The notes under the pieces are model-generated. The model was not told the DNA's origin and made no database searches. It was given only the letters and a program-made list of their open reading frames with translations. Made by a program: the position numbers and the translations under genes. From Rhodococcus rhodnii (GTDB lineage: Bacteria; Actinomycetota; Actinomycetes; Mycobacteriales; Pseudonocardiaceae), in the NCBI GenBank assembly GCA_000720375.1, contig JOAA01000030.1:1-64000 (forward strand): a stretch of DNA of 64,000 bases, in the 5' to 3' direction. Below are positions 1 to 10,776 of the stretch, piece by piece; the stretch's first letter is position 1, and each line of letters opens with the position of its first letter.

Positions 1-3000
1 GTGCGGGCGACTGATCTGGCTGCGTACGAGCATCAGGATCTGCCGTTCGAGCGGTTGGTGGAGATGCTCAACCCGACCAGGTCACTGTCCCACAACCCGC
101 TCTTCCAGGTGCTGCTGGGCACTCTCGGCGATGTCCAGGACAGCTTCGCGCTGTCCGGCACCACGATCCGCGCCGGTTTCGTCAACCCCGGTGTCGCGCG
201 CTGCGACCTTTCCTTTGGTGTGCTTGAACAGTGGCAACCCGACGGTGCGCCCGGCGGTATCGCGGGCGACTTGGAGTATGCCACCGATCTGTATACAGTG
301 GACGGTGCGACTCGGCTGGTGTCCCGCCTGGTCCGTGTTCTCGACGCGATCGCCGAAGATCCCGCACAGCGGCTGAGTGACGTGGACGTGCTGGCCGCGG
401 ACGAGCGCCGGCAAGTGATCGAGGTGTTCAACGACACTGTCATTCCCGTGCCGCGTCAGAGTCTGCCGGAGCTGTTCGAGCAACAGGCCGCGCGGACACC
501 CGACGCAGTGGCGCTGCTGCACGAGGACACGACCCTCACCTATGCGCAGCTTGACACTCGTGCCAACCAGCTCGCCCACTGTCTGATGGCGAAGGGTGTC
601 ACGACCGAGACGCCGGTAGCGCTCCTGATGGACCGCGGCGTCGACCTGATCGTGGCAATGCTGGCCATCCTGAAGGCCAGCGGCACCTATGTCCCGCTGC
701 ACATGGCGGACCCGGTGGCGAGAATGCGGCTCGTCCTGGCGAACACCGGCGCGCGGACGCTCATCGTCGGCGCCTCCACACGTGACCACGAACTGCTTGC
801 CGGCACGACGATCGACGCTGACGTCGTGGACGTCGATGCCCTGACGATCGATGACCAGCCGCGCGAGACGCCTGCCATCGCACAGAACCCGGACCAGCTG
901 GCGTACGTCATGTACACCTCTGGATCGAGCGGTGAACCGAAAGGGGTGGCGATTACCCAGGTCGGTGTCGTAGACCTCGCCCTGAACCCCTGCTGGCGCA
1001 TCACCGGATCCGACCGCGTGCTGTTCCACTCGCCGCATGCCTTCGACGCGGCGACCTACGAGATCTGGGTGCCGCTGCTCGCCGGTGCCGGGGTGGCCAT
1101 CGCTCCGGCCGGCCGCATGGACGCGGCGCTGATCTCCGGGCTGATCAAGCGTTTCGGCATCACCCACGTGCACGTGACGGCCGGGCTGTTCCGTGTGCTC
1201 GGCGAGGAGGATCCGGGCTGTTTCGCCGGGGTCCGGGAGGTCTTCAACGGTGGCGACGGTGTGTCGGCCATGTCCATGCGGCGTGTGCTCACCGAGTCGC
1301 CGGACTTGACACTCCGGCACGGGTACGGCCCGACCGAGGTCACGTTCTGTGCCACCGAAGGCACTTTCGACGTGGTCGAGGCGATCCCGGACCTGGTGCC
1401 GATCGGGGCGCCGATCGGCAACATCCAGACCTATGTGCTCGACAGCGGTCTGTGCCCGGTCGCGGTCGGTGTCGTCGGCGAGTTGTACCTGGCCGGCGTG
1501 GGGCTCGCCCGTGGATACCTTGGCCAGGCCGGACTGACCGCCGAGCGGTTCGTGGCCAATCCCTTCGGTGCCGCGGGAAGCAGGATGTACCGCACCGGCG
1601 ACCTGGTGCGCTGGGACGAGCATGGCCGACTTGAGTTCGCCGGGCGTGCCGACGACCAGGTGAAGGTCCGCGGTTTCCGGATCGAGCTGGCCGAGATCGA
1701 GTCGACGCTGGCCGGGGTCGCCGGTGTCGGGCAGGCCGCGGTCGTGGTCCGGGAGGACACGCCGGGGGACAAGCGGCTCGTCGCGTACCTGACCGGTGAC
1801 CGCGTGGACATCCCGGTCGTCCGGAAAGCCGTCGCGGCTGCATTGCCGGAATACATGGTGCCGTCGGCATTCGTGGTACTGGACGTACTGCCGTTGACAG
1901 TGAACGGCAAGCTGGACCGCCGGGCGCTGCCGGCTCCCGAGGCAGGCACGCGGGAGATCGTGCGCCCTCGCTCGCCGCGTGAGGAGATCCTTTGCGGTCT
2001 GTTCGCCGAGGTGCTCGGCGTGCCGGAAGTGTCCATTGAGGACAGTTTCTTCGACCTCGGCGGGCATTCGCTGCTGGCGACAAGGCTGATCAGCCGGATC
2101 CGGTCTGTACTGGGCGTGGAGCTGGGTATCCAGGCGCTGTTCGCCGAACCGACCGTGGCCGGTCTGGCGGCCGGCCTGGACGAGGCCCGCGAGGCACGGC
2201 CCGCGCTGGTTCGCAGTGAACTCTCCGGCGAGGTGCCGTTGTCGTTCGCGCAGCGGCGGCTGTGGTTCCTGTACCGGCTGGAGGGCCCGAGTTCGACGTA
2301 CAACATGCCGCTGGTGCTCAGGCTTTCGGGCGATGTCGACCAGAACGCGTTGCGGCTGGCATTGCATGACGTGCTCGATCGGCACGAAAGCCTGCGCACG
2401 GTGTTTCCCGAGGTGGACGGCGAACCGGTACAGCGGGTGCTGGCCGATTTCGACATCGGCCCAACGGTCGAATCCGTTGCCGCGGAGCAGCTCGACGAGC
2501 GCATCGCGGCCGCGGCCGGCTACCGGTTCGACCTGATGACCGAGGTTCCGGTCCGGGCATGGTTGTTCGACACCGGTCCGGACACGTCGGTGCTGGTGTT
2601 GCTGCTGCACCACATCACCGCCGACGGCTGGTCGATGGGGCCGCTGGGCCGCGACCTGGCCACCGCCTACTCGGCCCGTGTGGCCGGTGACGTGCCTGTG
2701 CTAGCCGAACTGCCGGTGCAGTACTCGGACTACTCGGTGTGGCAGCGGGAAATGCTGGGTTCTCCCGCTGACACCGGCAGCGTGCTGGCTGGGCAACTGC
2801 GGTACTGGTCGCAGGCACTGGCCGGGATGCCGGGCCAGCTGGATCTGCCCACCGACCTGCCGCGGCCCGCGGTGTCCAGCTACGCGGGCGCAACGGCCCA
2901 CTTCGAGCTCACCGCCGCCACCCACACGCGGCTGCTCCAGGTCGCCCGTGAGCACCACGCCACGCTGTTCATGGTGATCCAGGCCGGTCTGGCGGCGCTG

Positions 3001-5406
3001 CTGACCAGATTGGGCGCGGGCACGGACATCCCGATCGGCTCACCGGTGGCCGGCCGGACCGACCAGGCGCTTGAGGACTTGGTCGGCTTCTTCGTCAACA
3101 CGTTGGTGCTGCGCAACGACACGTCCGGCAACCCGTCCTTCTCGGACTTGATCGAGCGGGTGCGGGCGACCGACCTGGCCGCGTACGAGCACCAGGACCT
3201 GCCGTTCGAGCGGCTGGTCGAGCAGCTCAACCCAGCCAGGTCGCTGTCGCACAACCCGCTCTTCCAGGTGATGCTGTCGCTGGCTGACGACGTCGACGGC
3301 ACGTTCGCGCTGGAAGGCCTTACGGTGCAGGCAGGCACGGCCGAAGCCGGCGCGAACTTCGACCTGCTGTTCGCAGTCTCGCAGCGGCCCGGCGGCGGGA
3401 TCACCGGTGAGCTGGAGTACGCCACCGATCTGTACACACAGGACGGTGCCGCCGCATTGGCTTCCCGCCTGGTGCGGATGCTGGAAGCGATCGCCGAAGA
3501 CCCCGGGCAACGGCTCAGTGACGTGTCAGTGCTGGCGCCCGAGGAACACCAACGTGTCCTGCACACCTTCAACGACACCCGGACCCCGGTCCACCACCGG
3601 ACATTCGCGGAGCTGTTCGATCAGGCGGCTGCCCAGGCACCAGAAGCCATCGCGCTCGTGCATGACGGCACAAGCCTGACCTACGCCGAGCTTGCGGCTC
3701 GGGCCGCCGTACTCGCGGAGCGGCTGCGAGCGCTGGCAGGTGCTCAGGACCGGATCGTGGCGATCTCGCTGGAGCCGGGCATCGAGCTTGTCGTGACGCT
3801 CGTGGCGGCGTTGAAGTCGGGCCTGGCGTTCCTGCCGCTCGACCCCCGGCTGCCCCAGGCGCGGATCTGCGGCATCGTCGAGGACTCCGGCGCCGCGGTG
3901 GTGGTCAGCCGTCAGTCGCTGCTCACCGACGCGCTGGATCAGCTGATCGGCTGCGTGATCCTGGATCTCGACGATCCTGACGGTCCCGGCGGGCCGGGCA
4001 CGCTCGCCGCCGTCTCGGGCCGCGAGATCCGGCCGGACGACGCGGCATGCGTGTTCTACACATCGGGATCGACCGGCAAGCCGAAGGGTGTGGTCTTCAC
4101 CCAGGGATCACTGGTCAACTACACCCAGGCGATGGTCACCCAGTTCGCCCTCACCCCGGCGGACCGCATCCTCCAGCTGGCCGCGATCGGATTCGATGTC
4201 CTGCTGGAGGAGATCCTGCCGACGCTCGCCGCCGGGGCCACGGTCGTCATACCCACGGGCCAGGTTCTGTCCTCAGTGGATGAACTGAACCGGTGCCTCG
4301 ACGAGCTGCGCATCACCGGCTGCGAGCTGACCACCGCCTACTGGCACGAATGGATCCACGAAGTCAGCGTGACCGGCCAGCTTGTCGCACCGACGCTGCG
4401 GTTCATCGCGGTCGGCGGCGAACGCATCCAGCCGGAGGCGCTGAAGCTCCAGGCCGCCACCGGGGTCGACCTGATCCACGTGTACGGCCTGACTGAGGCG
4501 GCCGTGACGTCGACCGTGTGGCGAATGCCCGGCGACACCTCCGTCCACATCGGAACAGACGTGCCGATCGGCGGCCCGGTGGACAACACCCAGGTGTACG
4601 TCCTGGATTCCGGCCTGTGCCCGGTCCCGGTCGGCGTGCTCGGTGAGCTGTACGTCGCCGGAGACGGCCTGGCCCGGGGATACCTGGGCAGGCCAGGGCT
4701 GACCGCCCAGCGGTTCGTGGCCAACCCGTTCGGGGCGCCCGGATCGCGGATGTACCGGACCGGCGACCTGGTGCGCTGGGACGAGCAGGGCCGGCTGGCG
4801 TTCGTCGGTCGCGTCGATCACCAGGTGAAACTGCGTGGTTTCCGGATCGAGCCGGGGGAGATCGAATCGGTGCTGGCCACCGTCCCCGGTGTCAGCCGGG
4901 TCGCGGTCGTGGTGCGTGAGGACACGCCGGGGGACAAGCGTTTGGTGGCTTACCTGGCCGGTGACGGCGTGACCGTGGAAACGGCCCGCAAGGCCACTGC
5001 CGCGGTGCTGCCGGAGTACATGGTGCCGTCGGCGTTCGTTGTGCTGGACGCGTTGCCGTTGACAGTGAACGGAAAACTCGACCGGCGTGCGCTGCCCGCG
5101 CCCGAGGTCGTGACCGCGGAGCAGGCCCGGCCACTGTCGCCACAGGAAGAGACCGTGTGCGGGCTGTTCGCCGAGGTGCTCGGTGTCGCCGGCGTCGGAG
5201 TCGACGACGGGTTCTTCGAGCTGGGCGGGCACTCACTGCTGGCCACCCGGCTGATCAGCAGGGCGCGCGCGGTGCTGGGCGTGGAGCTGAGCATTCAGAG
5301 CCTGTTCGCCGCACCTACCCCGGCCGGCCTGGTGGCGCGGCTGGACGACATGAAGAAGGCCCGCCCCGGCATCCGGCGGATGCCCCGGCCGCAGGAGGAG
5401 TCGTGA
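1..5406 (+). CDS. Two-module NRPS, 5' end cut off by the window (C'-A-PCP-C-A-PCP)
   Basis: The reading frame is already open at base 1, inside the C-terminal half of a condensation domain, so the GTG at base 1 is not a real start. Domain order is partial C (1-145), A1 (about 155-640, core [10 protein letters not shown] near 306), PCP1 (GGHSLLA, Ser about 690), full C2 (HHITADGW near 868), A2 (about 1180-1660, [10 protein letters not shown] near 1354) and PCP2 (GGHSLLA near 1745). No epimerase or thioesterase is present, so the chain must pass to another protein. By hand alignment to GrsA, A1 pocket residues read D-A-Y-H-F-G-G-F-C, which resembles hydroxyphenylglycine codes at most positions. 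A2 reads D-V-E-E-I-V-V-V-T, with two acidic residues that could suit a basic amino acid. Both substrate guesses are inference. The stop overlaps the GTG of the next gene. Confidence 0.95.
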   Translation: MRATDLAAYEHQDLPFERLVEMLNPTRSLSHNPLFQVLLGTLGDVQDSFALSGTTIRAGFVNPGVARCDLSFGVLEQWQPDGAPGGIAGDLEYATDLYTVDGATRLVSRLVRVLDAIAEDPAQRLSDVDVLAADERRQVIEVFNDTVIPVPRQSLPELFEQQAARTPDAVALLHEDTTLTYAQLDTRANQLAHCLMAKGVTTETPVALLMDRGVDLIVAMLAILKASGTYVPLHMADPVARMRLVLANTGARTLIVGASTRDHELLAGTTIDADVVDVDALTIDDQPRETPAIAQNPDQLAYVMYTSGSSGEPKGVAITQVGVVDLALNPCWRITGSDRVLFHSPHAFDAATYEIWVPLLAGAGVAIAPAGRMDAALISGLIKRFGITHVHVTAGLFRVLGEEDPGCFAGVREVFNGGDGVSAMSMRRVLTESPDLTLRHGYGPTEVTFCATEGTFDVVEAIPDLVPIGAPIGNIQTYVLDSGLCPVAVGVVGELYLAGVGLARGYLGQAGLTAERFVANPFGAAGSRMYRTGDLVRWDEHGRLEFAGRADDQVKVRGFRIELAEIESTLAGVAGVGQAAVVVREDTPGDKRLVAYLTGDRVDIPVVRKAVAAALPEYMVPSAFVVLDVLPLTVNGKLDRRALPAPEAGTREIVRPRSPREEILCGLFAEVLGVPEVSIEDSFFDLGGHSLLATRLISRIRSVLGVELGIQALFAEPTVAGLAAGLDEAREARPALVRSELSGEVPLSFAQRRLWFLYRLEGPSSTYNMPLVLRLSGDVDQNALRLALHDVLDRHESLRTVFPEVDGEPVQRVLADFDIGPTVESVAAEQLDERIAAAAGYRFDLMTEVPVRAWLFDTGPDTSVLVLLLHHITADGWSMGPLGRDLATAYSARVAGDVPVLAELPVQYSDYSVWQREMLGSPADTGSVLAGQLRYWSQALAGMPGQLDLPTDLPRPAVSSYAGATAHFELTAATHTRLLQVAREHHATLFMVIQAGLAALLTRLGAGTDIPIGSPVAGRTDQALEDLVGFFVNTLVLRNDTSGNPSFSDLIERVRATDLAAYEHQDLPFERLVEQLNPARSLSHNPLFQVMLSLADDVDGTFALEGLTVQAGTAEAGANFDLLFAVSQRPGGGITGELEYATDLYTQDGAAALASRLVRMLEAIAEDPGQRLSDVSVLAPEEHQRVLHTFNDTRTPVHHRTFAELFDQAAAQAPEAIALVHDGTSLTYAELAARAAVLAERLRALAGAQDRIVAISLEPGIELVVTLVAALKSGLAFLPLDPRLPQARICGIVEDSGAAVVVSRQSLLTDALDQLIGCVILDLDDPDGPGGPGTLAAVSGREIRPDDAACVFYTSGSTGKPKGVVFTQGSLVNYTQAMVTQFALTPADRILQLAAIGFDVLLEEILPTLAAGATVVIPTGQVLSSVDELNRCLDELRITGCELTTAYWHEWIHEVSVTGQLVAPTLRFIAVGGERIQPEALKLQAATGVDLIHVYGLTEAAVTSTVWRMPGDTSVHIGTDVPIGGPVDNTQVYVLDSGLCPVPVGVLGELYVAGDGLARGYLGRPGLTAQRFVANPFGAPGSRMYRTGDLVRWDEQGRLAFVGRVDHQVKLRGFRIEPGEIESVLATVPGVSRVAVVVREDTPGDKRLVAYLAGDGVTVETARKATAAVLPEYMVPSAFVVLDALPLTVNGKLDRRALPAPEVVTAEQARPLSPQEETVCGLFAEVLGVAGVGVDDGFFELGGHSLLATRLISRARAVLGVELSIQSLFAAPTPAGLVARLDDMKKARPGIRRMPRPQEES

Positions 5407-6539
5407 GCTCGATGTTCGCCCGGCAGGATCACACCGACTTCGACAAGTACGTGCTGGGGCTGCAGGAGGGCGTCGCCGCGGGCGAGGCCCTGCCGAGCGA
5501 CTTCTACCACGACCCGTACATCTACGACATCGAGCTGGCCCGGGCGTTCGACGGCGCCTGGGTGCCGGTGTGCCGTGTGGACGAACTGCCCCGGCCGCAG
5601 GAGTACATGCCGGCGTCGGCCGCCGGCCACGAGCTGATCCTCACCAGGGGCGATGACGGTGCCCTGCACGTGTTCTTCAACTCGTGCAGCCACCGGTCGA
5701 TGCGGCTGGTCGACCAGCCGGCCAGTGGCAGGCGGATGGTGTGCCCGTACCACAAGTGGACGTTCGGGCTGGACGGCCAGTTGCACGGCGCGCCGCTCGT
5801 CGGCCGCACGATCGACCGGAGCCGGTGCGGGCTCGGCGAGGTGCGCCATGAGACATGGCAGGGCTGGCTTTTCATCAACCCGGCAGGCAACGCCGCGCCG
5901 TTGCACGAGGAGCTGAGCGGCCTGACCCAGGTGCTTGACGGCTGGGGTATCGAGGAGATGGTCTCGGTCGGCGCGGTGGAGTTCGAGTCCGAGTGGAACT
6001 GGAAGGTGATGTGGGAGAACTTCAACGAGTTCTACCATCACCTTGGCACCCACTCGGGCACGCTGGAACCGTTGCTGCCGGCCAGGACCGCAACGGCACT
6101 GGACAACGGCGGCCAGCCGTGGAGCTGCGCGTCGATGGCTTGCGGGGACGACTACCTCTACATGCAGCCGTTCGTCGATCTGACCAACGCGCCGTCCAAC
6201 GACATGCATCTGTTCTCGGTGTTCCCGCTGCTGTGCGCGGGTGTCCAGCCGGGATCGGCGTTCTGGCTGCGGATCATCCCGCAGACCGCGACGAAACACC
6301 GTGTCTCGTGGGAGTTCCTGCTCCCGCCGTCCGAATTGGACACTCCTGATTTCGAGGCGCGGCTGGATTCGACCATGCAAGGGCTGCGACAGATCCATCT
6401 CGAGGACATGGATGCCTGCCGGCTGGTTCAGCAGGGCCACTCCGGCAGGCTGACCCGGCGCGGGCAGCTCACCGAGTTCGACAAGCCGGTGTCCCAGCTG
6501 CACAACTGGCTGCTGCGGACGTTGGCCGGCAGCACATGA
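5403..6539 (+). CDS. Rieske [2Fe-2S] non-heme iron oxygenase, candidate amino-acid hydroxylase
   Basis: A 378-residue ring-hydroxylating-oxygenase-type alpha subunit. The Rieske cluster ligands are visible as Cys95-x-His97 and Cys114-x2-His117. The mononuclear iron site is seen in [12 protein letters not shown], with an acidic residue near EDMDA in the C-terminal part. The GTG at 5403 overlaps the upstream stop as GTGA and has AGGAGG four bases before it; ATG 5412 is the alternative. It lies directly before a VioC/VioD-like pair. In viomycin biosynthesis the Rieske-type VioQ hydroxylates C-5 of capreomycidine, so a similar role on capreomycidine or the finished peptide is likely but inferred. 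No reductase or ferredoxin partner gene is seen nearby, so electrons probably come from general cellular proteins. Confidence 0.9.
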   Translation: MSSMFARQDHTDFDKYVLGLQEGVAAGEALPSDFYHDPYIYDIELARAFDGAWVPVCRVDELPRPQEYMPASAAGHELILTRGDDGALHVFFNSCSHRSMRLVDQPASGRRMVCPYHKWTFGLDGQLHGAPLVGRTIDRSRCGLGEVRHETWQGWLFINPAGNAAPLHEELSGLTQVLDGWGIEEMVSVGAVEFESEWNWKVMWENFNEFYHHLGTHSGTLEPLLPARTATALDNGGQPWSCASMACGDDYLYMQPFVDLTNAPSNDMHLFSVFPLLCAGVQPGSAFWLRIIPQTATKHRVSWEFLLPPSELDTPDFEARLDSTMQGLRQIHLEDMDACRLVQQGHSGRLTRRGQLTEFDKPVSQLHNWLLRTLAGST

Positions 6540-6559
6540 TCACGAGAAAGGACAAGCAG

Positions 6560-7582
6560 ATGACCAACGGTACGAAAGTAGCCGAACATGCGCACGACGA
6601 AAATGTCGACCGGGCCGGTCCGCGGCAGGTCGTGCGGCACACCCTGACGGCGACCGAGGCAGCCGAGGCGTTCGCCCTCGCCAACGACTGCGCGCGCACG
6701 TACAAGCACGTCGACGACCCGGAGTTCCTGGCCGACGTCGCGGTGATCGCGCACGACCTGCCCCGTTCGGTACGCCAGGCCATGAACAACGGCAGGCTCG
6801 ACGACCGCAAGCACGCGATCGTCGTGTCCGGCAACCAGATCGATGACGAGCGGATCGGTGCCACGCCGGCCAGCTGGATCGAGGCCGACAACGACAACAG
6901 CCGTGTCTACGCCTTCCTCGTGATGATCTACTCGGCGCTGCTCGGCGACGCGATCGGCTGGGCGACCCAGCAGGACGGCAGGCTGGTCACCGATGTGCTG
7001 CCCACCAAGGGCATGGAGCACAGCCTGGTGAGCGCGAGCAGCGAGAAGGAGCTCGGCTGGCACACCGAGGACGCGTTCTCCCCGGCCAGGGCGGACTACG
7101 TCGGCCTGCTGTGCTTGCGCAGCCCGCAGATGGTCGGCACCACCGTCGGGTACATCGACCTGGGCGACATCCCGGCGAGTCTGAGTGAAGTGCTGATGCA
7201 GGAACGGTTCCACACTTTCCCGGACACATCGCACGAGAACGCGCATCCCGTCGTGCCGCGCGCCGTCCCCGTATTCGAAGGTTGCTCCGATGCGCCGGTG
7301 CTGCGGATCGACCGTGACTTCACCGTCGCTATGGACGGTGACACCGAGGCACAGCGCGCGCTTTCGCAACTGATCGCTCACCTCGACCGCAACGTGTACG
7401 AGCTGACACTGGCACCGGGGGACGTGGCGTTCATCGACAACCGGAACGTGGTGCACGGACGCCGGCCGTTCCAGCCGCTGTTCAACGGCAAGGACCGCTG
7501 GCTCAAGCGGGTCAACGTGGTCGAGGAGCTGCGCCGGACCCGGCCCGGCCGGCCGACCTCGGCCACCAGGGTGATCGGATGA
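6560..7582 (+). CDS. Fe(II)/2-oxoglutarate dioxygenase, VioC/OrfP-like arginine beta-hydroxylase
   Basis: A 340-residue clavaminate synthase-like oxygenase. The iron triad is seen as His168-x-Glu170 in GWHTEDAF, typical of VioC and AsnO-type enzymes that use Glu where most relatives have Asp, and His299 in VVHGR, followed by the arginines that bind 2-oxoglutarate. The family hydroxylates free L-arginine or related amino acids at C-3. The next gene is a VioD-like enzyme, the known partner that cyclises 3-hydroxyarginine to capreomycidine. ATG 6560 was chosen because GAAAGGA lies eight bases upstream. An earlier in-frame ATG at 6536 overlaps the previous stop (ATGA) and would add eight residues. 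Substrate is inferred from context; enduracididine hydroxylase (MppO) is the main alternative. Confidence 0.9.
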   Translation: MTNGTKVAEHAHDENVDRAGPRQVVRHTLTATEAAEAFALANDCARTYKHVDDPEFLADVAVIAHDLPRSVRQAMNNGRLDDRKHAIVVSGNQIDDERIGATPASWIEADNDNSRVYAFLVMIYSALLGDAIGWATQQDGRLVTDVLPTKGMEHSLVSASSEKELGWHTEDAFSPARADYVGLLCLRSPQMVGTTVGYIDLGDIPASLSEVLMQERFHTFPDTSHENAHPVVPRAVPVFEGCSDAPVLRIDRDFTVAMDGDTEAQRALSQLIAHLDRNVYELTLAPGDVAFIDNRNVVHGRRPFQPLFNGKDRWLKRVNVVEELRRTRPGRPTSATRVIG

Positions 7583-8721
7583 GCAGCCCGGCGCTGTCCG
7601 GGATCAAGCCCGCCCGGCTCGAAGACTGGTTCCGGTACCGCTATTTCGACGCGGACATCGACGTGTCGAGCTCGGGTGTGCAGAATTACTCGGTTGCCGA
7701 AATCCTCCGGATCGCCGGCGTACCCGCGCCCGACCTGACCACGATGGTGATGCGCGACAGCCCTTCCGTTGGCGCGCACGCGTTGCGGGCGGCGATCGCG
7801 GACCGGTTCGCGCCGGGGCACGACGAGTGCGTCGCGGTGACGCACGGCTCGTCTGAGGCGATCTTCCTGGCACTGGCCGTCCTGGTCCGCCCGGGCGACG
7901 AGATCATCACCGTCCGCCCGGCCTACCACTCGCTCTCCGGCATCGCCGAGGCACTGGGGGCGACCGTGCACGGGTGGGATCTCGACTCCGCCAACGGTTT
8001 TCAGCCGGACTTCGACCAGCTCGCCCGGTTGATCACCAAGCGGACCCGCGTGGTGATCGTGAACTTCCCGCACAACCCCACCGGCACGACCCTGGACACC
8101 GAGGCGTTTCGCCGTCTGCTGGACACGGTCGACCACCACGGCTGCCACCTGCTTTGGGACGCCGCGTGCGGTGAGCTGACCTACGATGCGCCACCGCTGC
8201 CGGACCCACATCACCTCATCGGCAACTGCGTCTCGTTCGGCACGCTGTCCAAGGCGTACGGCCTGCCCGGTCTGCGCGTCGGGTGGAGCCTGGCGCCGCC
8301 GGAGCTGATCACCGAGATGGTCCGGCTGCGGGACTACGTAACCCTGGCGACCTCGCCGTTGAACGAACTGATCGCGACCGCGGTGCTGCGCAACGCGGAC
8401 GCGGTGGTGGGCCCGCGCCTCGCGCAGGCGGCCCACAACCGCCAGGCCCTCAGGACCTGGCTGGCGGCGAATCCCGGCCTGTTCTCCTGCGTGCTGCCCG
8501 CAGGGGGAGTGTCCGCGTTTCCACGGGTCGGCCATCCGGTGGACGTCGACTCCTGCTGCACGCGGCTGGCCGACGAGCACGGAGTCCTGGTGGTGCCCGG
8601 CAGCTGTTTCGGGCATCCCGACCGGTTCCGGCTCGGATTCGGCGGTGACACGGGCGAGTTCGAGAAGGGCCTCGCCGAACTCGCCCGGTTCTTCCGGGCC
8701 GAAGCCGATCGGCAACGCTGA
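7579..8721 (+). CDS. Capreomycidine synthase-like PLP enzyme (VioD/OrfR family)
   Basis: A 380-residue fold-type I PLP protein. The PLP lysine is in GTLSKAYGLPGLRVGW, with the NFPHNPTG loop upstream. The N-terminal block LEDWFRYRYF...SSSGVQNYS closely matches what I recall of VioD from viomycin producers (LEDW, RYF, SSSGVHNY), and the match continues through THGSSEA and RPAYHSLSG. VioD replaces the hydroxyl of (3S)-3-hydroxyarginine and closes the six-membered guanidine ring, giving (2S,3R)-capreomycidine. It overlaps the dioxygenase gene by ATGA, so the two should be co-translated. It does not resemble MppP, which argues against an enduracididine route. Streptolidine formation, as in streptothricin, begins with the same two steps and remains possible. 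Confidence 0.9.
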   Translation: MSSPALSGIKPARLEDWFRYRYFDADIDVSSSGVQNYSVAEILRIAGVPAPDLTTMVMRDSPSVGAHALRAAIADRFAPGHDECVAVTHGSSEAIFLALAVLVRPGDEIITVRPAYHSLSGIAEALGATVHGWDLDSANGFQPDFDQLARLITKRTRVVIVNFPHNPTGTTLDTEAFRRLLDTVDHHGCHLLWDAACGELTYDAPPLPDPHHLIGNCVSFGTLSKAYGLPGLRVGWSLAPPELITEMVRLRDYVTLATSPLNELIATAVLRNADAVVGPRLAQAAHNRQALRTWLAANPGLFSCVLPAGGVSAFPRVGHPVDVDSCCTRLADEHGVLVVPGSCFGHPDRFRLGFGGDTGEFEKGLAELARFFRAEADRQR

Positions 8722-8733
8722 GAAGAGGAGAGC

Positions 8734-9909
8734 GTGGTGGATCTCGCGGATCCGGACCTGTACACCAGCTCCGACCGGCATCGCCGGTGGGACGAGTGGG
8801 CGTCGGCGGACGCGGTCACGTGGACCGGGCCCGGCCATACGCCGGCCGGCTTCTGGTCGGTGTTCTCGCATCGCTCCTGCGCGAAAGTGCTGGGCCCCAA
8901 GGCCCCGTTCACTTCCGAGCGCGGGATGATGCTCGGCTTCGACGCGCAGCACCCGGACCACGCGGGCGGCAAGATGATCGTGGTCACCGACGGCGAGTGG
9001 CACCACCACCTGCGCCGGATGATCGGCCCGTTCCTGTCCCGGCTGAAGGCGGACACGCTGGCCGAGTTCGTCCGGCGCGAGGCGGACGAACTCCTGGACA
9101 AGATCACCGGGCCTGGCCCGGTCGAGCTGGCCAGGAATGTCGGCCCGCGGCTGCCCGCCGCGGTGGTTTGCGAGATCCTCGGCATCCCCGCCGAGGACCG
9201 GGAGTTCCTGATCGCGCTGACCCGCGACGCCTTTGGTGAGACGGCCGCGGGCGGCAACGCGATGAGTGCGGGCGAGGCGCACGGCGAGATCATGCTCTAC
9301 TTCGAGGACCTGATCGAGTACCGCAGGCACACGCCGGGCGACGACCTGCTGAGCGCGCTGCTCGCCGACGAGCAGATGACCGACGAGGACGTGCTGATCA
9401 ACTGCGACAACGTGGTGGTCGGCGGCAACGAGACCACACGGCACTCGATCACCGCCGCGCTGCACGCGGTCGCTGTCACACCGGGTCTGCTGGACTCGCT
9501 CGCGCAGGATCCCGGCCTGATCCCGGTGGCGGTCGACGAGGTCGTGCGCTGGTCGTCCCCGGCTATGCACGTGCTGCGGGTGGCCACCGCCGACATCGAG
9601 ATCGGCGACAAGGTGATCCGGAAGGACGACGCTGTCGCGGTGTGGCTGGCGTCGGCCAACCGCGACCCCGTGAAGCACGAACGCCCGCACGAGGTACGCC
9701 TGGATCGCCCGGCCGGGAAACACCTGGGATTCGGGCACGGCGCACACCACTGCCTTGGCGCCGCGATGACCCGGCTGGAACTGCAGTCGCTGTTCGAGGT
9801 AATGGTGAAACGGATCCGTGACGTCGCCGTCGCGGCTGAACCTCAATGGCTGCGGTCCAACATCATCCAGGGCTACCGGGAACTGAAAGTCGACCTGTCG
9901 TGGAAATAG
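8734..9909 (+). CDS. Cytochrome P450
   Basis: A 391-residue soluble bacterial P450. The haem thiolate loop FGHGAHHCLG carries Cys340, the I-helix has GGNETT with an acid-alcohol pair, and an ExxR-type motif is seen in DEVVRW. GTG 8734 follows GAAGAGGAG; a second GTG follows at once. P450s inside NRPS clusters often beta-hydroxylate a PCP-bound amino acid or cross-link aromatic side chains. With hydroxyphenylglycine genes downstream either is possible, and the sequence alone does not decide. It could also act on the small peptide encoded at 17637, but it lies about 8.9 kb away in the NRPS tailoring block. The gene sits between the VioD-like enzyme and a thioesterase, all on the same strand. 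Confidence 0.92.
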   Translation: MVDLADPDLYTSSDRHRRWDEWASADAVTWTGPGHTPAGFWSVFSHRSCAKVLGPKAPFTSERGMMLGFDAQHPDHAGGKMIVVTDGEWHHHLRRMIGPFLSRLKADTLAEFVRREADELLDKITGPGPVELARNVGPRLPAAVVCEILGIPAEDREFLIALTRDAFGETAAGGNAMSAGEAHGEIMLYFEDLIEYRRHTPGDDLLSALLADEQMTDEDVLINCDNVVVGGNETTRHSITAALHAVAVTPGLLDSLAQDPGLIPVAVDEVVRWSSPAMHVLRVATADIEIGDKVIRKDDAVAVWLASANRDPVKHERPHEVRLDRPAGKHLGFGHGAHHCLGAAMTRLELQSLFEVMVKRIRDVAVAAEPQWLRSNIIQGYRELKVDLSWK

Positions 9910-9956
9910 CTTCGACGGCTCCGCGCCACGAGATCCAGTTTGGCTGGTGATGTCCC

Positions 9957-10775
9957 GTGATCGGCGAATCGGTCGACGACGGTTTCGCGAATGTGCTACC
10001 GCTGCGCCAGCGCGGTGGGTCGGCGCCCGTTTTCTGCATTCATCCCGGAATCGGCGTCGGCTGGTGTTACGCGTCGATGTGCGCGGTGGTGGACCGCGAC
10101 AGGCCGTTGTATGTGTTGCAGGCCCGTGCGCTCCGCCCGGGTGGCGCGCTGGGCCAGTCGATCGGCGAACTGGCACTCGACTACCTCGGCGCGATCCGGC
10201 AGATCAGGCCGACCGGGCCGTACCACCTGCTCGGCTGGTCGCTCGGCGGATTCGTCGCGCATGAGATCGCCACCCTGCTGCGCGCTACCGGCCAGGAGGT
10301 CGGATTGCTCGCCATCGTGGACATCTTCCCTGGTGACGGCCGGCGCTATGGCGTCGGCGACGGCGAGCACGAGCAGATCGAGGCGTTCCTGCGAGAGCTG
10401 GGCGCGCCGCCGACCCCCGGTGACGCAGAGCTCTCGCGCGCCACCCTGTGGGACCACGTCTGCCGGATCGAAGGTGCCACGGACTGGTGGGACAGCGCTC
10501 AGGTCGACCGGATGTTCGACGTCTTCAAGAACAGCTGTGAAATCAGCGCCCGGTTCGACCCGGGTTATTTCGACGGTGACGTCCTGCTGTTCTCCGCCGG
10601 TGCGGAAACGGCCAGGACGTTCGACGTCACAGAGATCTGGCGGCCACATGTCGGCGGCCGGATAGAACAACATTCCCTGCCTTGCGAGCATCGCCAGATG
10701 TTCGATCAGAAATATGCCGCCCACATCGCGAAGATCGTGTCGCGCCGGTTGGTGGCTGAACATAGTGGAGGGTGA
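9957..10775 (+). CDS. Stand-alone thioesterase, alpha/beta hydrolase
   Basis: A 272-residue hydrolase with the nucleophile elbow GWSLGG (Ser near residue 92), a following VDIFPGD strand with the likely acid, and a late CEHRQMF that supplies the His. Its N-terminal block (APVFCIHPGIGVGW) is strikingly like the start of the TE domain ending the protein at 27760 ([14 protein letters not shown]), so it resembles a detached release domain as much as a typical type II editing TE. It may hydrolyse mis-primed chains or act as a second release or transfer enzyme. GTG 9957 has only a weak ribosome binding site (CTGGTGA), and 47 bases separate it from the P450. It ends one base before the MbtH gene start. 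Confidence 0.88.
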   Translation: MIGESVDDGFANVLPLRQRGGSAPVFCIHPGIGVGWCYASMCAVVDRDRPLYVLQARALRPGGALGQSIGELALDYLGAIRQIRPTGPYHLLGWSLGGFVAHEIATLLRATGQEVGLLAIVDIFPGDGRRYGVGDGEHEQIEAFLRELGAPPTPGDAELSRATLWDHVCRIEGATDWWDSAQVDRMFDVFKNSCEISARFDPGYFDGDVLLFSAGAETARTFDVTEIWRPHVGGRIEQHSLPCEHRQMFDQKYAAHIAKIVSRRLVAEHSGG

Positions 10776-10776
10776 G

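Noticed and set aside
82..2613. Long open frames antisense to the NRPS and other genes (for example 82-2613, 7378-10176, 10923-13412, 24977-26947, 27691-30789 on the minus strand and 39196-43254 on the plus strand)
   Set aside because: High GC content keeps mirror frames open. Their products are Arg/His/Gln-rich with no domains, while the opposite strand carries clear catalytic motifs.
7579..8721. MppP-type enduracididine enzyme
   Set aside because: The N-terminal and PLP-site motifs follow VioD rather than MppP, and no MppR/MppQ-like genes are present.
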